Assembly (NCBI RefSeq): GCF_001653135.1
Contig: NZ_BDDS01000003.1
Coordinates: 248,001 to 312,000 of the forward strand
Direction of reading: 5' to 3'
Length of the DNA: 64,000 bases
DNA from: Pseudoalteromonas neustonica
GTDB lineage: Bacteria; Pseudomonadota; Gammaproteobacteria; Enterobacterales; Alteromonadaceae
The notes under the pieces were generated by a model, which was not told the DNA's origin, searched no databases, and saw only the letters and a list, made by a program, of their open reading frames with translations. Within the stretch, counting starts at the first letter, position 1; each line of letters opens with the position of its first letter. The position numbers were made by a program, and so were the translations under genes. Positions 19,751 through 29,800 of this stretch are shown here, piece by piece.

Positions 19751-21217
19751 TTAATCCAATTCTAGTTGGGCTCGTTCAACACTTTCAGCGGGTAAGTCTT
19801 TTTGCACTGAGACACCAAGCTCTTTAAACTCAGAGGCTTGTTTAATTAAGTTACCTTTACCACGATATAGCTGAGAAAATGCTTTGTCGTAGCTTTCTTT
19901 GGCTTTATCTAATTGTTTACCAACACCTTCCATACTGGTTAAAAAACCATTGAGCTTATTATAAAAACGCTCAGCACGATTAGCTAACTCTTTAGAGTAT
20001 TTGGTTTGCTCTTCAAAGCGCCATAACTGTTTAACAATATTTAAACTTGTGAGTAGGGTAGTGGGAGTCGCAACTAGAATGTTTTTTTCAATTGCTTGTT
20101 GGTAGATATCACTTTGGTATTTAAGTGCTTCAACAAAAGCAGACTCTATTGGCACAAACATCACCACAACCTCTGGTGAATTAATTCCTGGGAGGCGATC
20201 ATATGATTTACTCGCCAATTCATTAATACGCGCTTTAACAGCCTCTACATGCTCTTTAATCGCTTGTTGCGCTTGAAGTTCGTTATCTGCATTTACATAG
20301 CGGGTGTAAGCATTGAGTGACGTTTTAGCATCTATAACCAAATGGCGACCTTGCGGTAAATATACCACTACATCGGGACGAAGGCGGCCATCGTCAGTAT
20401 TAAACGACACCTCGCGTTTGTAATCAGTTCCAGCGCGCAGGCCTGCGCTATCTAACACGTTTTCAAGCATAAGTTCTCCCCAATTACCTTGGGTTTTCTT
20501 TTGCCCTTGGAGTGCGTTACTGAGCCTATCTGCTTGATCTGTTATTGCTTGGCTTTTGGCTTGTAAATGCAGCAGCTCTATTTTAAGTGCCTCGCGCTGT
20601 TTTACATCTTCAACGTGAATAGACTCTAACTTATCCCTAAAGCCTTTTAACTCGCCTTGCACTGGTTTTAATAGTTGTTCAATGCTCTCTTGGTTTAAAG
20701 CTTTAAACTTTTGCGATTTTTCTTCAAGGATTTGATTCGCTAAATTTTCAAACTCTTTTTTTAGCTGCTCTTTACTTTGTTTGATGTGTTCAAGCTGCTC
20801 TTCAAAGTGTGTTTGCTTTTGTTCAAGTACAGTGCGCATTGTACTAAGCTCTATGCCACGGGCATTGTGTTCGCCACGCAGGGCTGTTAGTTCGCTTTCC
20901 GCTTTACGCCAATAATGGTTGTACTGTTGGCTTTGTTTTTCTTGCTCGGTAAAACGTGTTTTAAAATGTTGGGTTTCATCACGTTGCTCTTGATGGCTTC
21001 GCTCGAGCAAATCGTGTTCATCTAATAAGGTGCTGTATTGTTGTTGCTTTTCACTTAGTTGATTTTGTATTAGTAGCAGTTGCTGTTGATGCTCACTCAT
21101 TTGCTGCGATAAGCGTTTACCTTTATTTGAGTAAACGAGACCTAGAAGTACGGCACCAGTGGTCAAACCGACCCCAACACTCACCCAATCGATGCTTGTA
21201 AGTAGCTGTATATACAT
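19751..21217 (-). CDS. rmuC: DNA recombination protein RmuC
   Basis: 488 residues. An N-terminal membrane helix (about 10-25) is followed by a long coiled coil (about 35-230). The conserved nuclease-like domain has QGNWGELMLENVLDSAGL, a DGRLRPDVVVYLP segment and VIDAKTSLNAY, the PD-(D/E)XK-like core. RmuC limits inversions at short inverted repeats and is proposed to act as a DNA-cutting membrane-tethered protein. Length fits E. coli RmuC (475). First gene of a three-gene minus-strand operon. Confidence 0.95.
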   Translation of the reverse strand: MYIQLLTSIDWVSVGVGLTTGAVLLGLVYSNKGKRLSQQMSEHQQQLLLIQNQLSEKQQQYSTLLDEHDLLERSHQEQRDETQHFKTRFTEQEKQSQQYNHYWRKAESELTALRGEHNARGIELSTMRTVLEQKQTHFEEQLEHIKQSKEQLKKEFENLANQILEEKSQKFKALNQESIEQLLKPVQGELKGFRDKLESIHVEDVKQREALKIELLHLQAKSQAITDQADRLSNALQGQKKTQGNWGELMLENVLDSAGLRAGTDYKREVSFNTDDGRLRPDVVVYLPQGRHLVIDAKTSLNAYTRYVNADNELQAQQAIKEHVEAVKARINELASKSYDRLPGINSPEVVVMFVPIESAFVEALKYQSDIYQQAIEKNILVATPTTLLTSLNIVKQLWRFEEQTKYSKELANRAERFYNKLNGFLTSMEGVGKQLDKAKESYDKAFSQLYRGKGNLIKQASEFKELGVSVQKDLPAESVERAQLELD

Positions 21218-21487
21218 AAATAAACTTCATTAGCCTAAAGACACTTAATCATAACGAAGATCAAACAAGCAAGATAGCCATATTTGGCTCTAAGATACAG
21301 GTAAACATAGATGATTTAATTCAAACGAATAACCAAAAACACGTTTGTATTACGCGCTTCCCCCATTAAAAATATTACACGCTATTACAAATAAACGTAA
21401 TAGCTTTTATTAGTAAAAAGTATCACCTACAATAAAACTCGTACCAAATAAGTACCGACTACACCAACTGTAACAAGGAAAGATAAA

Positions 21488-22045
21488 ATGACGATTGCTC
21501 AACACCCTGATATTCAAGTTCCATGTAATGAAGACAATTTTTCGCAAACAGCCCACTTTACGCTGCTTCCGCATACAAGTGAAAGTTGGCTTACCTTCCA
21601 TGTAAACACAGAAAGTAGCACACTTTTAACTGAAACCTTAAGTATCGAGTTTCAAAACCCAAAAGGCACAACCCCAGCCGGGCTTGCAGTAAAACAATTT
21701 GCTGAGCTTGTTGTAACACTTGATCAATCTGTTGCTGATGAATGGGTGTTTTATGGTAATGGTGTTGAATACTGTGGTGCTGGCAGTAACTGCCAGTATA
21801 ACATTTCAACCTCAATAGATGCTTCAGGCAAGGTGCTTACTTTAAAAGTAACAGATGTTGGAGCGACCTATGCGTTTGCAGGGGTCGATACAGGTAACTT
21901 GGATAAAGTAATCGAAGTAACGCAAGGTGAAGATACTGCTTACTTACCTATTAGCTTTAGATATGTTGCAAAACATAATTCAGGTCAAATTTATATGTCG
22001 CAAGATCCTAAGATTGTTGTACGTAGACCAGGGGCAACTCTTTAA
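21488..22045 (+). CDS. Beta-rich protein of unknown function
   Basis: 185 residues with a good AAGGAAAG ribosome binding site 8 bases before the ATG. There is no signal peptide or membrane helix. Alternating hydrophobic/polar strands throughout (LTFHVNTESSTLL, VLTLKVTDVGATYAF, PISFRYVAKH) suggest a beta-sandwich. The two Cys in EYCGAGSNCQY could pair. It may belong to the little-described DP-EP family, but that is a memory-based guess. Its last four bases overlap the end of the convergent kinase gene. Confidence 0.75.
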   Translation: MTIAQHPDIQVPCNEDNFSQTAHFTLLPHTSESWLTFHVNTESSTLLTETLSIEFQNPKGTTPAGLAVKQFAELVVTLDQSVADEWVFYGNGVEYCGAGSNCQYNISTSIDASGKVLTLKVTDVGATYAFAGVDTGNLDKVIEVTQGEDTAYLPISFRYVAKHNSGQIYMSQDPKIVVRRPGATL

Positions 22046-24639
22046 TTTAAAGTAAAGCCACAACTAAAAGAAGAGTCATATTGCTGCATTAATGTAATAA
22101 ACTCTTCTTTTTTGCACCAAGGTTTAAACCAAGGTAACTTAAACCACATCGGGTGGTAACCAATTGTTAATGACTTCTCTATATACATTATCGCTGATTG
22201 GTATTCACCAATAACGCTATAAACAAGTGCCGCAGTAAACACATACTCATAGTGCTCTGACGAGATACTAATTGCTTTATTTAGTGCCTGTAATGCAAGT
22301 TTAGCCTCGCCTAATTGGCTATGCGCTTGCGCCACCTCTAAATAACCATCAAGAGTCTGTTTATCTTGCGTCAATTCAATGACTTTTAGGTAATTAGCTG
22401 GGTATGATTCAATCAGGCTAAGCGCCTTTTGTGTATCCGCTAAATTAAGCCTAAAGCTAACATGTTCAGGGTTTATATCAACTGCTTGCTGGGCAACTAT
22501 TAATGCTTGTTCAAACTCACCTTGCAATGAATAAGCAATACTTAAGTTACTCAAATCTGTACTATCAGCCTTAATATTTATAGCCTGTTTATATTGCTTT
22601 ATAGCAATTACTAAATCACCTTCGGTAAGTGCTATATCAGCCAATAATTGATTGGCCATATAATTTTGTGGGCTGACACTTATCACCTCATTAAGTAACT
22701 GCTTTGCTTTTTCAATATCACCTTGCCACCACATAACTAAAGCTAAATTTTGCTTAATTATAGGATTCGTCCGTATTTTTAATGCAAGTTCAAACGCACT
22801 TTGAGCCTCAGATAACTTATCTTGATGTAAATACAGCATTCCCTTTAGTTCATAAAGAGTTAAGGTGCTAGCGCCTACTTGTTCAGCTTTGGCCAAATAC
22901 TGTGTAGCCGCAGACCAATCTTGTCTAGCAACCGCTATTAACATGGCATTTTTAGCAAATGCAGGGGTATTTTGATATGCCAACGGCGAGTTAAAAAGCA
23001 ACTTACTGGCAGTATTTAAATACTCATCCTGTTGAGACTGCTGGTATAAACTCAGTGCAACCTCACGTAATAACTCATAGTTAGCGTATAACTGCGGGGT
23101 TTGTTCAATCGCGCTACTAATTTGCATGAATAGCCGTTCACTGTAATCGCCTACATGCTGCACTTTTTGATACAACTCGATATGTTCAATTTGTACTTTG
23201 TCGCTCAACTGCGACATTACAACATATTTATTATCAAAATCAGGGTAAAGTGCAGTTAATTGCTGACTGCTTGAATGGTGCATTTGACTATAATTATCAA
23301 TAATAATAGGCCATTGCTTACGTGCTTTGACCGTCCAATTAGGTGCTTCTAAACGAACTAACGTTAAATAACATTGTGGCTGCATACAATTGAGTTCAGC
23401 TCTTACAGCTTCTTGCATACCTGTTGCAATACTTAACTGTTTTAACCTCTGTGTTAAAGTTTGTTGGTTGTTACTATCTTCAATAACTTTTATTTCATCT
23501 TCTGAGATAAGGTGTAAGTGTTTACTATTAATAATACCTTGTCTAACGGCATCATCTATCGTAGCTTTTACCATATTTATATCAGCTTCGAAAAGCGGAG
23601 GTACTTTTATTTCAGGGGCTAAAAATACAACATAATGTTCTTCTGGTTTATGTACTTCAAACTTATACATTAAGCCTGTGGTTATGGCTGCAATCCCCAT
23701 CACTGCACCTAAAATCACCCACTTTTTAGGTGATTTTGTTTTTACGACTAATTGATCAAGTGGAATTGTCTCTTGCGCTAAAATTTCTTGCTGTTTAATA
23801 GCAATAATAATGTCTTGTAACCTGCGTTCGACGCTTTGAGCATTTACGGGACGACGTGATTTTTTTCGCTGTAGTAATTGATTGAGTAAATCACATAATT
23901 CATTGGGTAGTCCGGGAATTATCTCGTGTGCATTGCTGGCTTTTCCATTTGCAATATTATTAGCTAATGCTTGCGCGGCCCCTTCACCAAAGGGATGACG
24001 GCCACTAATAAACATATATGCTAGTATACCAAATGAAAATAAATCGCTTTTAAAATCAACAGGCTCTTTTCTTATCTGTTCAGGTGACATCGCACTTGCA
24101 CTGCCAAAACTCAGCCCCTGAACAGACTCACTAGTATCAGTATTATGTAAAGCGGCAATACCAAAATCTGTAATTTTTAATACGTTTTTTTCAGTATCAA
24201 TTATGATATTTGCGGGCTTTAAATCGCAATGAATTACTTGCTGACTATGTGCATGAGACAAGCCTGCACATAGCTGTAAAAGTATGTTCAGTTTATCCAA
24301 CAAACAACAAATATGCTGTTGCTGGAACTGTTGTAAGGTTTTGCCTTTCAAATACTCCATAACAATGCATAGTTGATCTTCAAACATCAGTACATCATGT
24401 ATTTGCACAATATGTGGATGATTAAGACGAGCTAATAATTGTGCTTCATTAAGAACGTTGATATCTGCCGCCGATTGTGTGGAATTAACTTTAATAAGTT
24501 TAATTGCCACATAGCGCTTCAAGCGGGTATCTTCAGCAAGGTAGACAGAGCCCATTCCGCCTTGATTAAGTAATTTTATTAATTTGTAATTAACGATTGT
24601 TGTATTAAATTTTTCCACGCTGTTATGCGGTTGCGACAT
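22042..24639 (-). CDS. Membrane-anchored serine/threonine protein kinase with TPR repeats
   Basis: 865 residues. The Hanks-type kinase domain spans about 18-285: glycine loop NQGGMGSVY (25-33), the invariant Lys in VAIKLIK (K47), the catalytic loop HCDLKPANI (Cys instead of the usual Arg of HRD), DFGIA and the MSPEQI APE-like motif. One membrane helix follows at about 306-325. Then comes a ~220-residue region of unknown fold and about six TPR-like repeats (about 570-840) on the other side of the membrane. An HCD rather than HRD loop suggests activation that does not depend on activation-loop phosphorylation; this is inference. The FHA gene overlaps its start by 17 bases, so the two are co-translated. 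Confidence 0.93.
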   Translation of the reverse strand: MSQPHNSVEKFNTTIVNYKLIKLLNQGGMGSVYLAEDTRLKRYVAIKLIKVNSTQSAADINVLNEAQLLARLNHPHIVQIHDVLMFEDQLCIVMEYLKGKTLQQFQQQHICCLLDKLNILLQLCAGLSHAHSQQVIHCDLKPANIIIDTEKNVLKITDFGIAALHNTDTSESVQGLSFGSASAMSPEQIRKEPVDFKSDLFSFGILAYMFISGRHPFGEGAAQALANNIANGKASNAHEIIPGLPNELCDLLNQLLQRKKSRRPVNAQSVERRLQDIIIAIKQQEILAQETIPLDQLVVKTKSPKKWVILGAVMGIAAITTGLMYKFEVHKPEEHYVVFLAPEIKVPPLFEADINMVKATIDDAVRQGIINSKHLHLISEDEIKVIEDSNNQQTLTQRLKQLSIATGMQEAVRAELNCMQPQCYLTLVRLEAPNWTVKARKQWPIIIDNYSQMHHSSSQQLTALYPDFDNKYVVMSQLSDKVQIEHIELYQKVQHVGDYSERLFMQISSAIEQTPQLYANYELLREVALSLYQQSQQDEYLNTASKLLFNSPLAYQNTPAFAKNAMLIAVARQDWSAATQYLAKAEQVGASTLTLYELKGMLYLHQDKLSEAQSAFELALKIRTNPIIKQNLALVMWWQGDIEKAKQLLNEVISVSPQNYMANQLLADIALTEGDLVIAIKQYKQAINIKADSTDLSNLSIAYSLQGEFEQALIVAQQAVDINPEHVSFRLNLADTQKALSLIESYPANYLKVIELTQDKQTLDGYLEVAQAHSQLGEAKLALQALNKAISISSEHYEYVFTAALVYSVIGEYQSAIMYIEKSLTIGYHPMWFKLPWFKPWCKKEEFITLMQQYDSSFSCGFTLN

Positions 24640-25606
24640 TCGAGGTTCTCTCTAACTCATGCCCTTTGTATATTTCAAAGGTTTTACCTGCAAAGCGAAC
24701 TCTGCGTAATTGTCGCTCAATAATATTTTCAGCATCATGAACATGCGTTAAAACTTCAGAAAACTGTTTGCGGGCACGATGAATCTGAATATTTAAATAT
24801 CGCATATCAACCCCTAAGTCTTTAACTAACCGATCTGTTTCTACCCAGCCTTGGTTAGCGGGTGTAACACCACGCTGTGCGTCTTCAGCACGATATCGCG
24901 CTAAATTAAGTGTTAGATAGTGATGACAGCGAGCATGTAAATCAATTTCTTTGTTATTGTACTTTATTGTAAGTTCAGAGATTTCTTCATCAAGGCTCAG
25001 GTTAAAATGAAACTCCAAATCATTAATATACAACTGTGGCACACTGCTCATTTGTGTTACATCGTCTATATGACTAGATAGAAACATCCAACGAGAATCG
25101 CCAAGGGTAATTATATGATTATCTTGCAACACTTCAGGGTCATCTTGTGTGGCGTCATCTAATGACTCTAAGTGCCACTGACCACTGCTGTTTTCAAAAA
25201 CAACAACATGATCAGGATTGTGCTCAGGTACTAGATGATAATGACTAAGCGAAATGACGTCTGTTGTTTTTTTATTATACTCATCAAGTCGAATTAATTG
25301 ATCTGCAGGTGCTGCTAGGTTTTTTACAACATACGTTGTTTCTGAGTTACCTGAAAAATATATTTTGTCGCCAATGCAAAGTAACTTGGGCTCATCTTTT
25401 ACAAGGCGTTTATTGTTTAGCCACGTTCCATTTAGGCTTAAATCTCTAATAAACCATTTACCGTTTACCCATTCAATAATAGTATGGATTTTAGATACAC
25501 TCGGATCACTTACCAAAGTATCGACTGAGTATTGATAACGACCAAAGGTATGATGTGCGTATAAAAAACAATAATCGTTTGTACGTTTATCAATTAAATG
25601 AGCCAT
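24623..25606 (-). CDS. FHA-domain protein
   Basis: 327 residues. An N-terminal FHA domain (about 17-90) carries the phosphothreonine-binding pattern GRYQYSVDTLVSDPSVSKIHTIIEW..GKWFIRDLSLNGTWLNNKRL. A second, weaker FHA-like segment lies at about 120-175. The C-terminal ~130 residues have a helical segment, WVETDRLVKDLGVDMRYLNIQIHRARKQF, which may be a DNA- or protein-binding helix bundle. It is upstream of, and overlaps, the Ser/Thr kinase, so it is a likely reader or substrate of that kinase. No secretion genes lie near, so the output of the pathway is unknown. Confidence 0.9.
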   Translation of the reverse strand: MAHLIDKRTNDYCFLYAHHTFGRYQYSVDTLVSDPSVSKIHTIIEWVNGKWFIRDLSLNGTWLNNKRLVKDEPKLLCIGDKIYFSGNSETTYVVKNLAAPADQLIRLDEYNKKTTDVISLSHYHLVPEHNPDHVVVFENSSGQWHLESLDDATQDDPEVLQDNHIITLGDSRWMFLSSHIDDVTQMSSVPQLYINDLEFHFNLSLDEEISELTIKYNNKEIDLHARCHHYLTLNLARYRAEDAQRGVTPANQGWVETDRLVKDLGVDMRYLNIQIHRARKQFSEVLTHVHDAENIIERQLRRVRFAGKTFEIYKGHELERTSNVATA

Positions 25607-25948
25607 AATTGCACCTTGTTCTATCGTTGAATACAGAAGCCAAATGTATCAGTAAAAATTCCTTACATTTTAAAGCTAAACGCAAGAGATTTACATTACT
25701 GAGTATATTGATAATTAGTGAAGATTACACTTCGAAAAGTAAATAATATGTACTTTTTTAAGGTAATTGTGCCCAATATCATAAAAAACAAAACAATCCT
25801 AAGTATATGAACTCATTTCTTATCTAATACACACCAGTAGAGTGGCTATTTTCAACTAAATAGATTAGTTATTTTTTATAAATTAAATCAATAGGTTCGT
25901 AAACCTCTTAATCAAAATTAGGTTAATGGATATGGATAAAATTAAAAC
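25607..25948. other. AT-rich intergenic region between FHA gene and the tandem array
   Basis: About 340 bases, strongly AT-rich. It must contain the promoter of the FHA/kinase operon (minus strand). No open reading frame or repeat was seen. Confidence 0.4.
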
Positions 25949-26049
25949 AAAAAAAACCAGCTTAAAAAGCTGGTTCAATCATTACTAAATTTAGTAACCA
26001 ATAGGGGGGAAATCAACATGATACTTGGATAAACTGCAATTCATCAACA
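25949..26049 (-). ncRNA. Predicted sRNA of array unit 1
   Basis: Ends at hairpin AACCAGCTT/AAGCTGGTT (25955-25975) with eight T on the minus strand. The outer pair is A-U here instead of G-C in units 2-4, so the stem is preserved by paired changes. Possible -10 box TACTAC (rc of 26056-26061). The start is estimated. Confidence 0.5.
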
Positions 26050-26127
26050 AGCACAGTAGTAGACGTCGCCTTACTTATTAAGTTCAAAAATAATTAAAAT
26101 TTAATTTAGTCTCAAAGCGACAGCCAT

Positions 26128-26228
26128 AAAAAAAGCCAGCTCAAAGCGGGCTGGCTCAATCATTACTAAATTTAGTAACCAAATAGGGAAATCAACATGT
26201 TGCTTGGATAAACTGCAATTCATCAACA
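26128..26228 (-). ncRNA. Predicted sRNA of array unit 2
   Basis: Terminator GCCAGC (26135-26140) / GCTGGC (26150-26155) followed by seven T on the minus strand. Possible -10 box TACTAT (rc of 26235-26240) with TTGAAC about 20 bases further upstream, a long spacing. The start is estimated. Confidence 0.5.
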
Positions 26229-26306
26229 AGCACAATAGTAGACGCCGCCTTACTGATTAAGTTCAAAAATAATTAAAATTTAATTTAGTCTCAAAGCGAC
26301 AGCCAT

Positions 26307-26407
26307 AAAAAAAGCCAGCTCAAAATGGGCTGGCTCAATCATTACTAAATTTAGTAATCAAATAGGGAAATCAACATGATGCTTGGATAAACTGCAATTT
26401 AACAACA
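26307..26407 (-). ncRNA. Predicted sRNA of array unit 3
   Basis: Terminator GCCAGC (26314-26319) / GCTGGC (26329-26334) with a T-run. Possible -10 box TATTAT (rc of 26414-26419). Nearly identical to units 2 and 4. The start is estimated. Confidence 0.5.
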
Positions 26408-26484
26408 AGCACAATAATAGACGCCGCCTTACTGATTAAGTTCAAAGTAATTAAAATTTAATTTAGTCTCAAAGCGACAGCCAT

Positions 26485-26585
26485 AAAAAAAGCCAGCTCA
26501 AAATGGGCTGGCTCAATCATTACTAAATTTAGTAATCAAATAGGGAAATCAACATGATGCTTGTGCAAACTGCAATTTAACAACA
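26485..26585 (-). ncRNA. Predicted sRNA of array unit 4
   Basis: Terminator GCCAGC (26492-26497) / GCTGGC (26507-26512) with a T-run. Possible -10 box TACTAT (rc of 26592-26597). Carries the only CTTGTGCA variant in place of CTTGGATA. The start is estimated. Confidence 0.5.
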
Positions 26586-26662
26586 AGCACAATAGTAGAC
26601 GCCGCCTTACTGATTAAGTTCAAAATAATTAAAATTTAATTTAGTCTCAAAGCGACAGCCAT

Positions 26663-26764
26663 AAAAAAAGCCAGCTCAAAATGGGCCGGCTCAATCATTA
26701 CTAAATTTAGTAACTAATAGGGGGAAATCAACAAGTCGCTCGGATAAACTGCAATTCATCAACA
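26663..26764 (-). ncRNA. Predicted sRNA of array unit 5
   Basis: Terminator arms GCCAGC (26670-26675) and GCCGGC (26685-26690). In minus-strand RNA the change gives a G-U pair and keeps the stem; in plus-strand RNA it would be an A-C mismatch. This supports the minus strand. The promoter-side block is diverged outside GTTCAA and ATAGTAGACG. Confidence 0.5.
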
Positions 26765-26832
26765 AGCACAATAGTAGACGTGCGCTTTACAGGTTAAGTT
26801 CAATAAAAGATCCTCTATTTTGAGTATCTTTT

Positions 26833-29800
26833 TTAATTTTTGATCAAAGACAACATTTGTTCTTCATCTAACTTAGTAAAACTCATTGATTTATCAGTAA
26901 ATAATGCATCAACAAGGGCTTGCTTCTCTTGTTGCATTTTAAACACTTTTTGCTCAATTGAATTCGCCATAATTAATTTATAAACAAAAACGGGGTTTGT
27001 TTGACCGATTCTATAAGCGCGATCTGTTGCTTGCTTTTCAACGGCAGGGTTCCACCATGGATCAAAATGGATCACTGTATCAGCCTGAGTTAAATTAAGA
27101 CCTGTTCCACCCGCTTTAAGACTAATTAGAAATACAGAGGTGTTACCACTGGTAAATTCATCTATTACTTTATCGCGATGCCGTGTTTGCCCTGTAAGTA
27201 AGCTAAAGCTAATTGATTGTTCATTAAGTTGTGTGGCAATAATGTCTAAGGCGCTAGTAAATTGGCTAAAGATAATCACTTTACGTCCTTCGCTAAGCAT
27301 CATAGGTAGGTGATTACTGATCCAATCTAACTTCGCGCTGCGTGCAGTAGTATGCTCATCAATTAATTGCGGATGACAACAAATTTGCCTTAACTTTAAT
27401 AACGCATCTAAAAATGCAAGCTTGCTTTTTTGCATACCTTGCGCGGCAAATAAATCGATCATCTTTTCTTCAAGTGCTTCAGTGATCCCTTGATAAATTG
27501 CTTTTTGCTGTGATTCAAACTCAAATTCTTTTATCAACTCAGTCTTTAAAGGTAGCTCTTGTGCCACTTCAGCTTTAGTACGGCGCAAAATAAATGGCAT
27601 TATTAATGACTTTAATTCGCGGGCACGCTCACTATCACCATCACGCTCGATCGGGGTTTGAAAATGTTGTTTAAAATGGCTTTGCGAACCCAGTAATGAT
27701 GGCATAGCAAAATCGAGTAACGATTTAAGTTCAAAGAGATTATTTTCGATCGGTGTCCCACTTAAGCAAAGTTTAAAATCGGCATTTAAACGTTTAACCA
27801 ATCGCGATACCTGTGCGCTGTCATTTTTAATATATTGCGCTTCATCAAGTATAATGTTTTCAAAATATAATGGTGAATAATAGGCTATATCACGTTTTAG
27901 TAGCGGGTAGGTTGTTAAAATACACTCTGCTTGCGCTAAATGTGATAATTGTTCGACTCGTGCAGAACCAAATATTGTTGTCACTTTTATGTCACTGGCA
28001 AACTTAGTGATCTCGTTTTGCCAATTACTAACTAAGCTTGTTGGACAAACAATCAATGTTGGTCCAGCTTGTGGGTTTTGTTTAGCATTGGCTAAAAAAG
28101 CAATGACCTGAAGCGTTTTACCCAGGCCCATATCATCGGCAAGAATACCACCGAGTTGATGGCGTTTTAGAAAATGTAACCAATCAACGCCTTGTTGCTG
28201 ATATTCGCGAAGTTGAACCCCCGAGTTTAAGCCCTGCAATTTATACTTAACGTCTTTTTTTTGTATTGTTAGCTCTGCTAAATAACGTTCTAAACTATCG
28301 TCAACTAAATTAACATTAATACACTCCAAAGCCATTAATTCAGGTAAAAACGACAGGGGTATAAGTAACTCATCTCGTGTTTTTATAAATTCAAACCGCT
28401 GCTTAAACTCAGTTAATAAATTGAAGACCGATTTCTCAATTACCCCGAATTGTTTACCCTCAGTGTAATAATAAAAATGTTCACTTTGACGGTTTAATGA
28501 CTGATACTCAGGGTTATCGTTAGCTAAAACATGGGCAGCTTTTAAATTTGAGATCAATATTTTACTAACAACTTGATGTCCTTTTCCTCGTTTAATATCG
28601 AGACAAGGCGTTGTTAAACTTTTTTTGATCACTAATTTTTTATCGCTAATTTTCCAGCCTCGCTGGCGAAGCATTGGAATTACTTCAAATTTAAACCAAT
28701 GGTTATGAGTAATGGACTGTTTACTAAAGATAAATGTATTTTGTAAAGCCCCTTTACATGATTCAAATCCAAGGTTAATTAATTCATTTAGTACTGTATT
28801 CTCAAGCGCTTTATTAAGTAATTTAACCGGCGCGGAATTAGGCTGATAAAGCTGACCTTGATAATTAAATTGCAAACTAAATTGTAACTGCTTTTTATCA
28901 TTACTTACGTCTATCACCGCGTATGCATCAGCAATGCGTTTCAATTTCTTTTTTTCTACAGGCTGATAATGGGGAATAACACCATCACCAAAATTGGCTA
29001 CTAATTGCTTATAAACACGTTCGAAATTGGTGGTATGAATTGCTGGTATAGATTGAATATGTGCAACTTCTTCACCACTGAGAGGTGTACGTAAACGACC
29101 TATTTTTAATGACTCTGTTTCAATGTAAGTGGGTGGGGTTGTTTTTAATAGCAGCCAAGGTGATTTATCGCATAAATCAATATTTAAATGCGTAAGATCT
29201 TTTTTATGTGTCCAACTAAAGCTGAGTTCTTTAGCGCTATCCGCTTTGATTGAACTACGGGAGCGTCCAAAAAACAAACGCTGCGTTGCTATTAGTTGTT
29301 GTAGTGCAGTAAAACCCCATTGGCCTTTGAGCTCAAGATGACCTAAGGCGTTTTGTGAACGTATCCAACTGAATAATCGAAAATCACTTTCAAGCAGGTC
29401 TATAGGTGTAACAAAGCTATTAAGCTGTTGCTCAGTTAAATTACGGCCTAATGTATAATTATGCTCTTTTGAATAGGCTGCAATCTTTGGTGTAAGAATA
29501 ACGCGAGTATCTTCAACATCAAGTACGAATAACAAAACATTTTTTACTGTCGTAACTTCTGTTTGCTTTAACGTTTTAAGCTCATCAAACCAATCATTTA
29601 TTATGTAATCTTGGCCGTATTCACCTGAATGCTCAATTTTAAGTTTAAGTAAAACCGCAGCTAAATGACGACAACTTGTTTTTGCATTACATGAACAATG
29701 ACGTTCAACTGAAAACCCAGTTGGTAATTTTTTGATCTCAATATGCTGATTAAAGGTATTCCCTTCATTACCGAGCATAGACGCATCAATAACAGAAAAA

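Larger units (their letters stand above)
25949..26802 (-). repeat. Five tandem copies of a ~180-bp unit
   Basis: The units are phased on a perfect 16-bp palindrome TTACTAAATTTAGTAA at 25982, 26163, 26342, 26520 and 26698 (periods 181, 179, 178, 178). Copies 2-4 are almost identical; 1 and 5 are more diverged. Each unit has a GCCAGC/GCTGGC hairpin next to an A-run on the plus strand, which reads as an intrinsic terminator on the minus strand. Each also has a conserved GTTCAA...ATAGTAGAC block that could be a minus-strand promoter. No coding frame persists across units. Best read as a tandem small-RNA array; a protein-binding or partition array is the main alternative. Confidence 0.8.

Noticed and set aside
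25949-26802. CRISPR array
   Set aside because: The repeats are ~180 bp and nearly identical along their whole length, with no spacer-repeat pattern and no cas genes.
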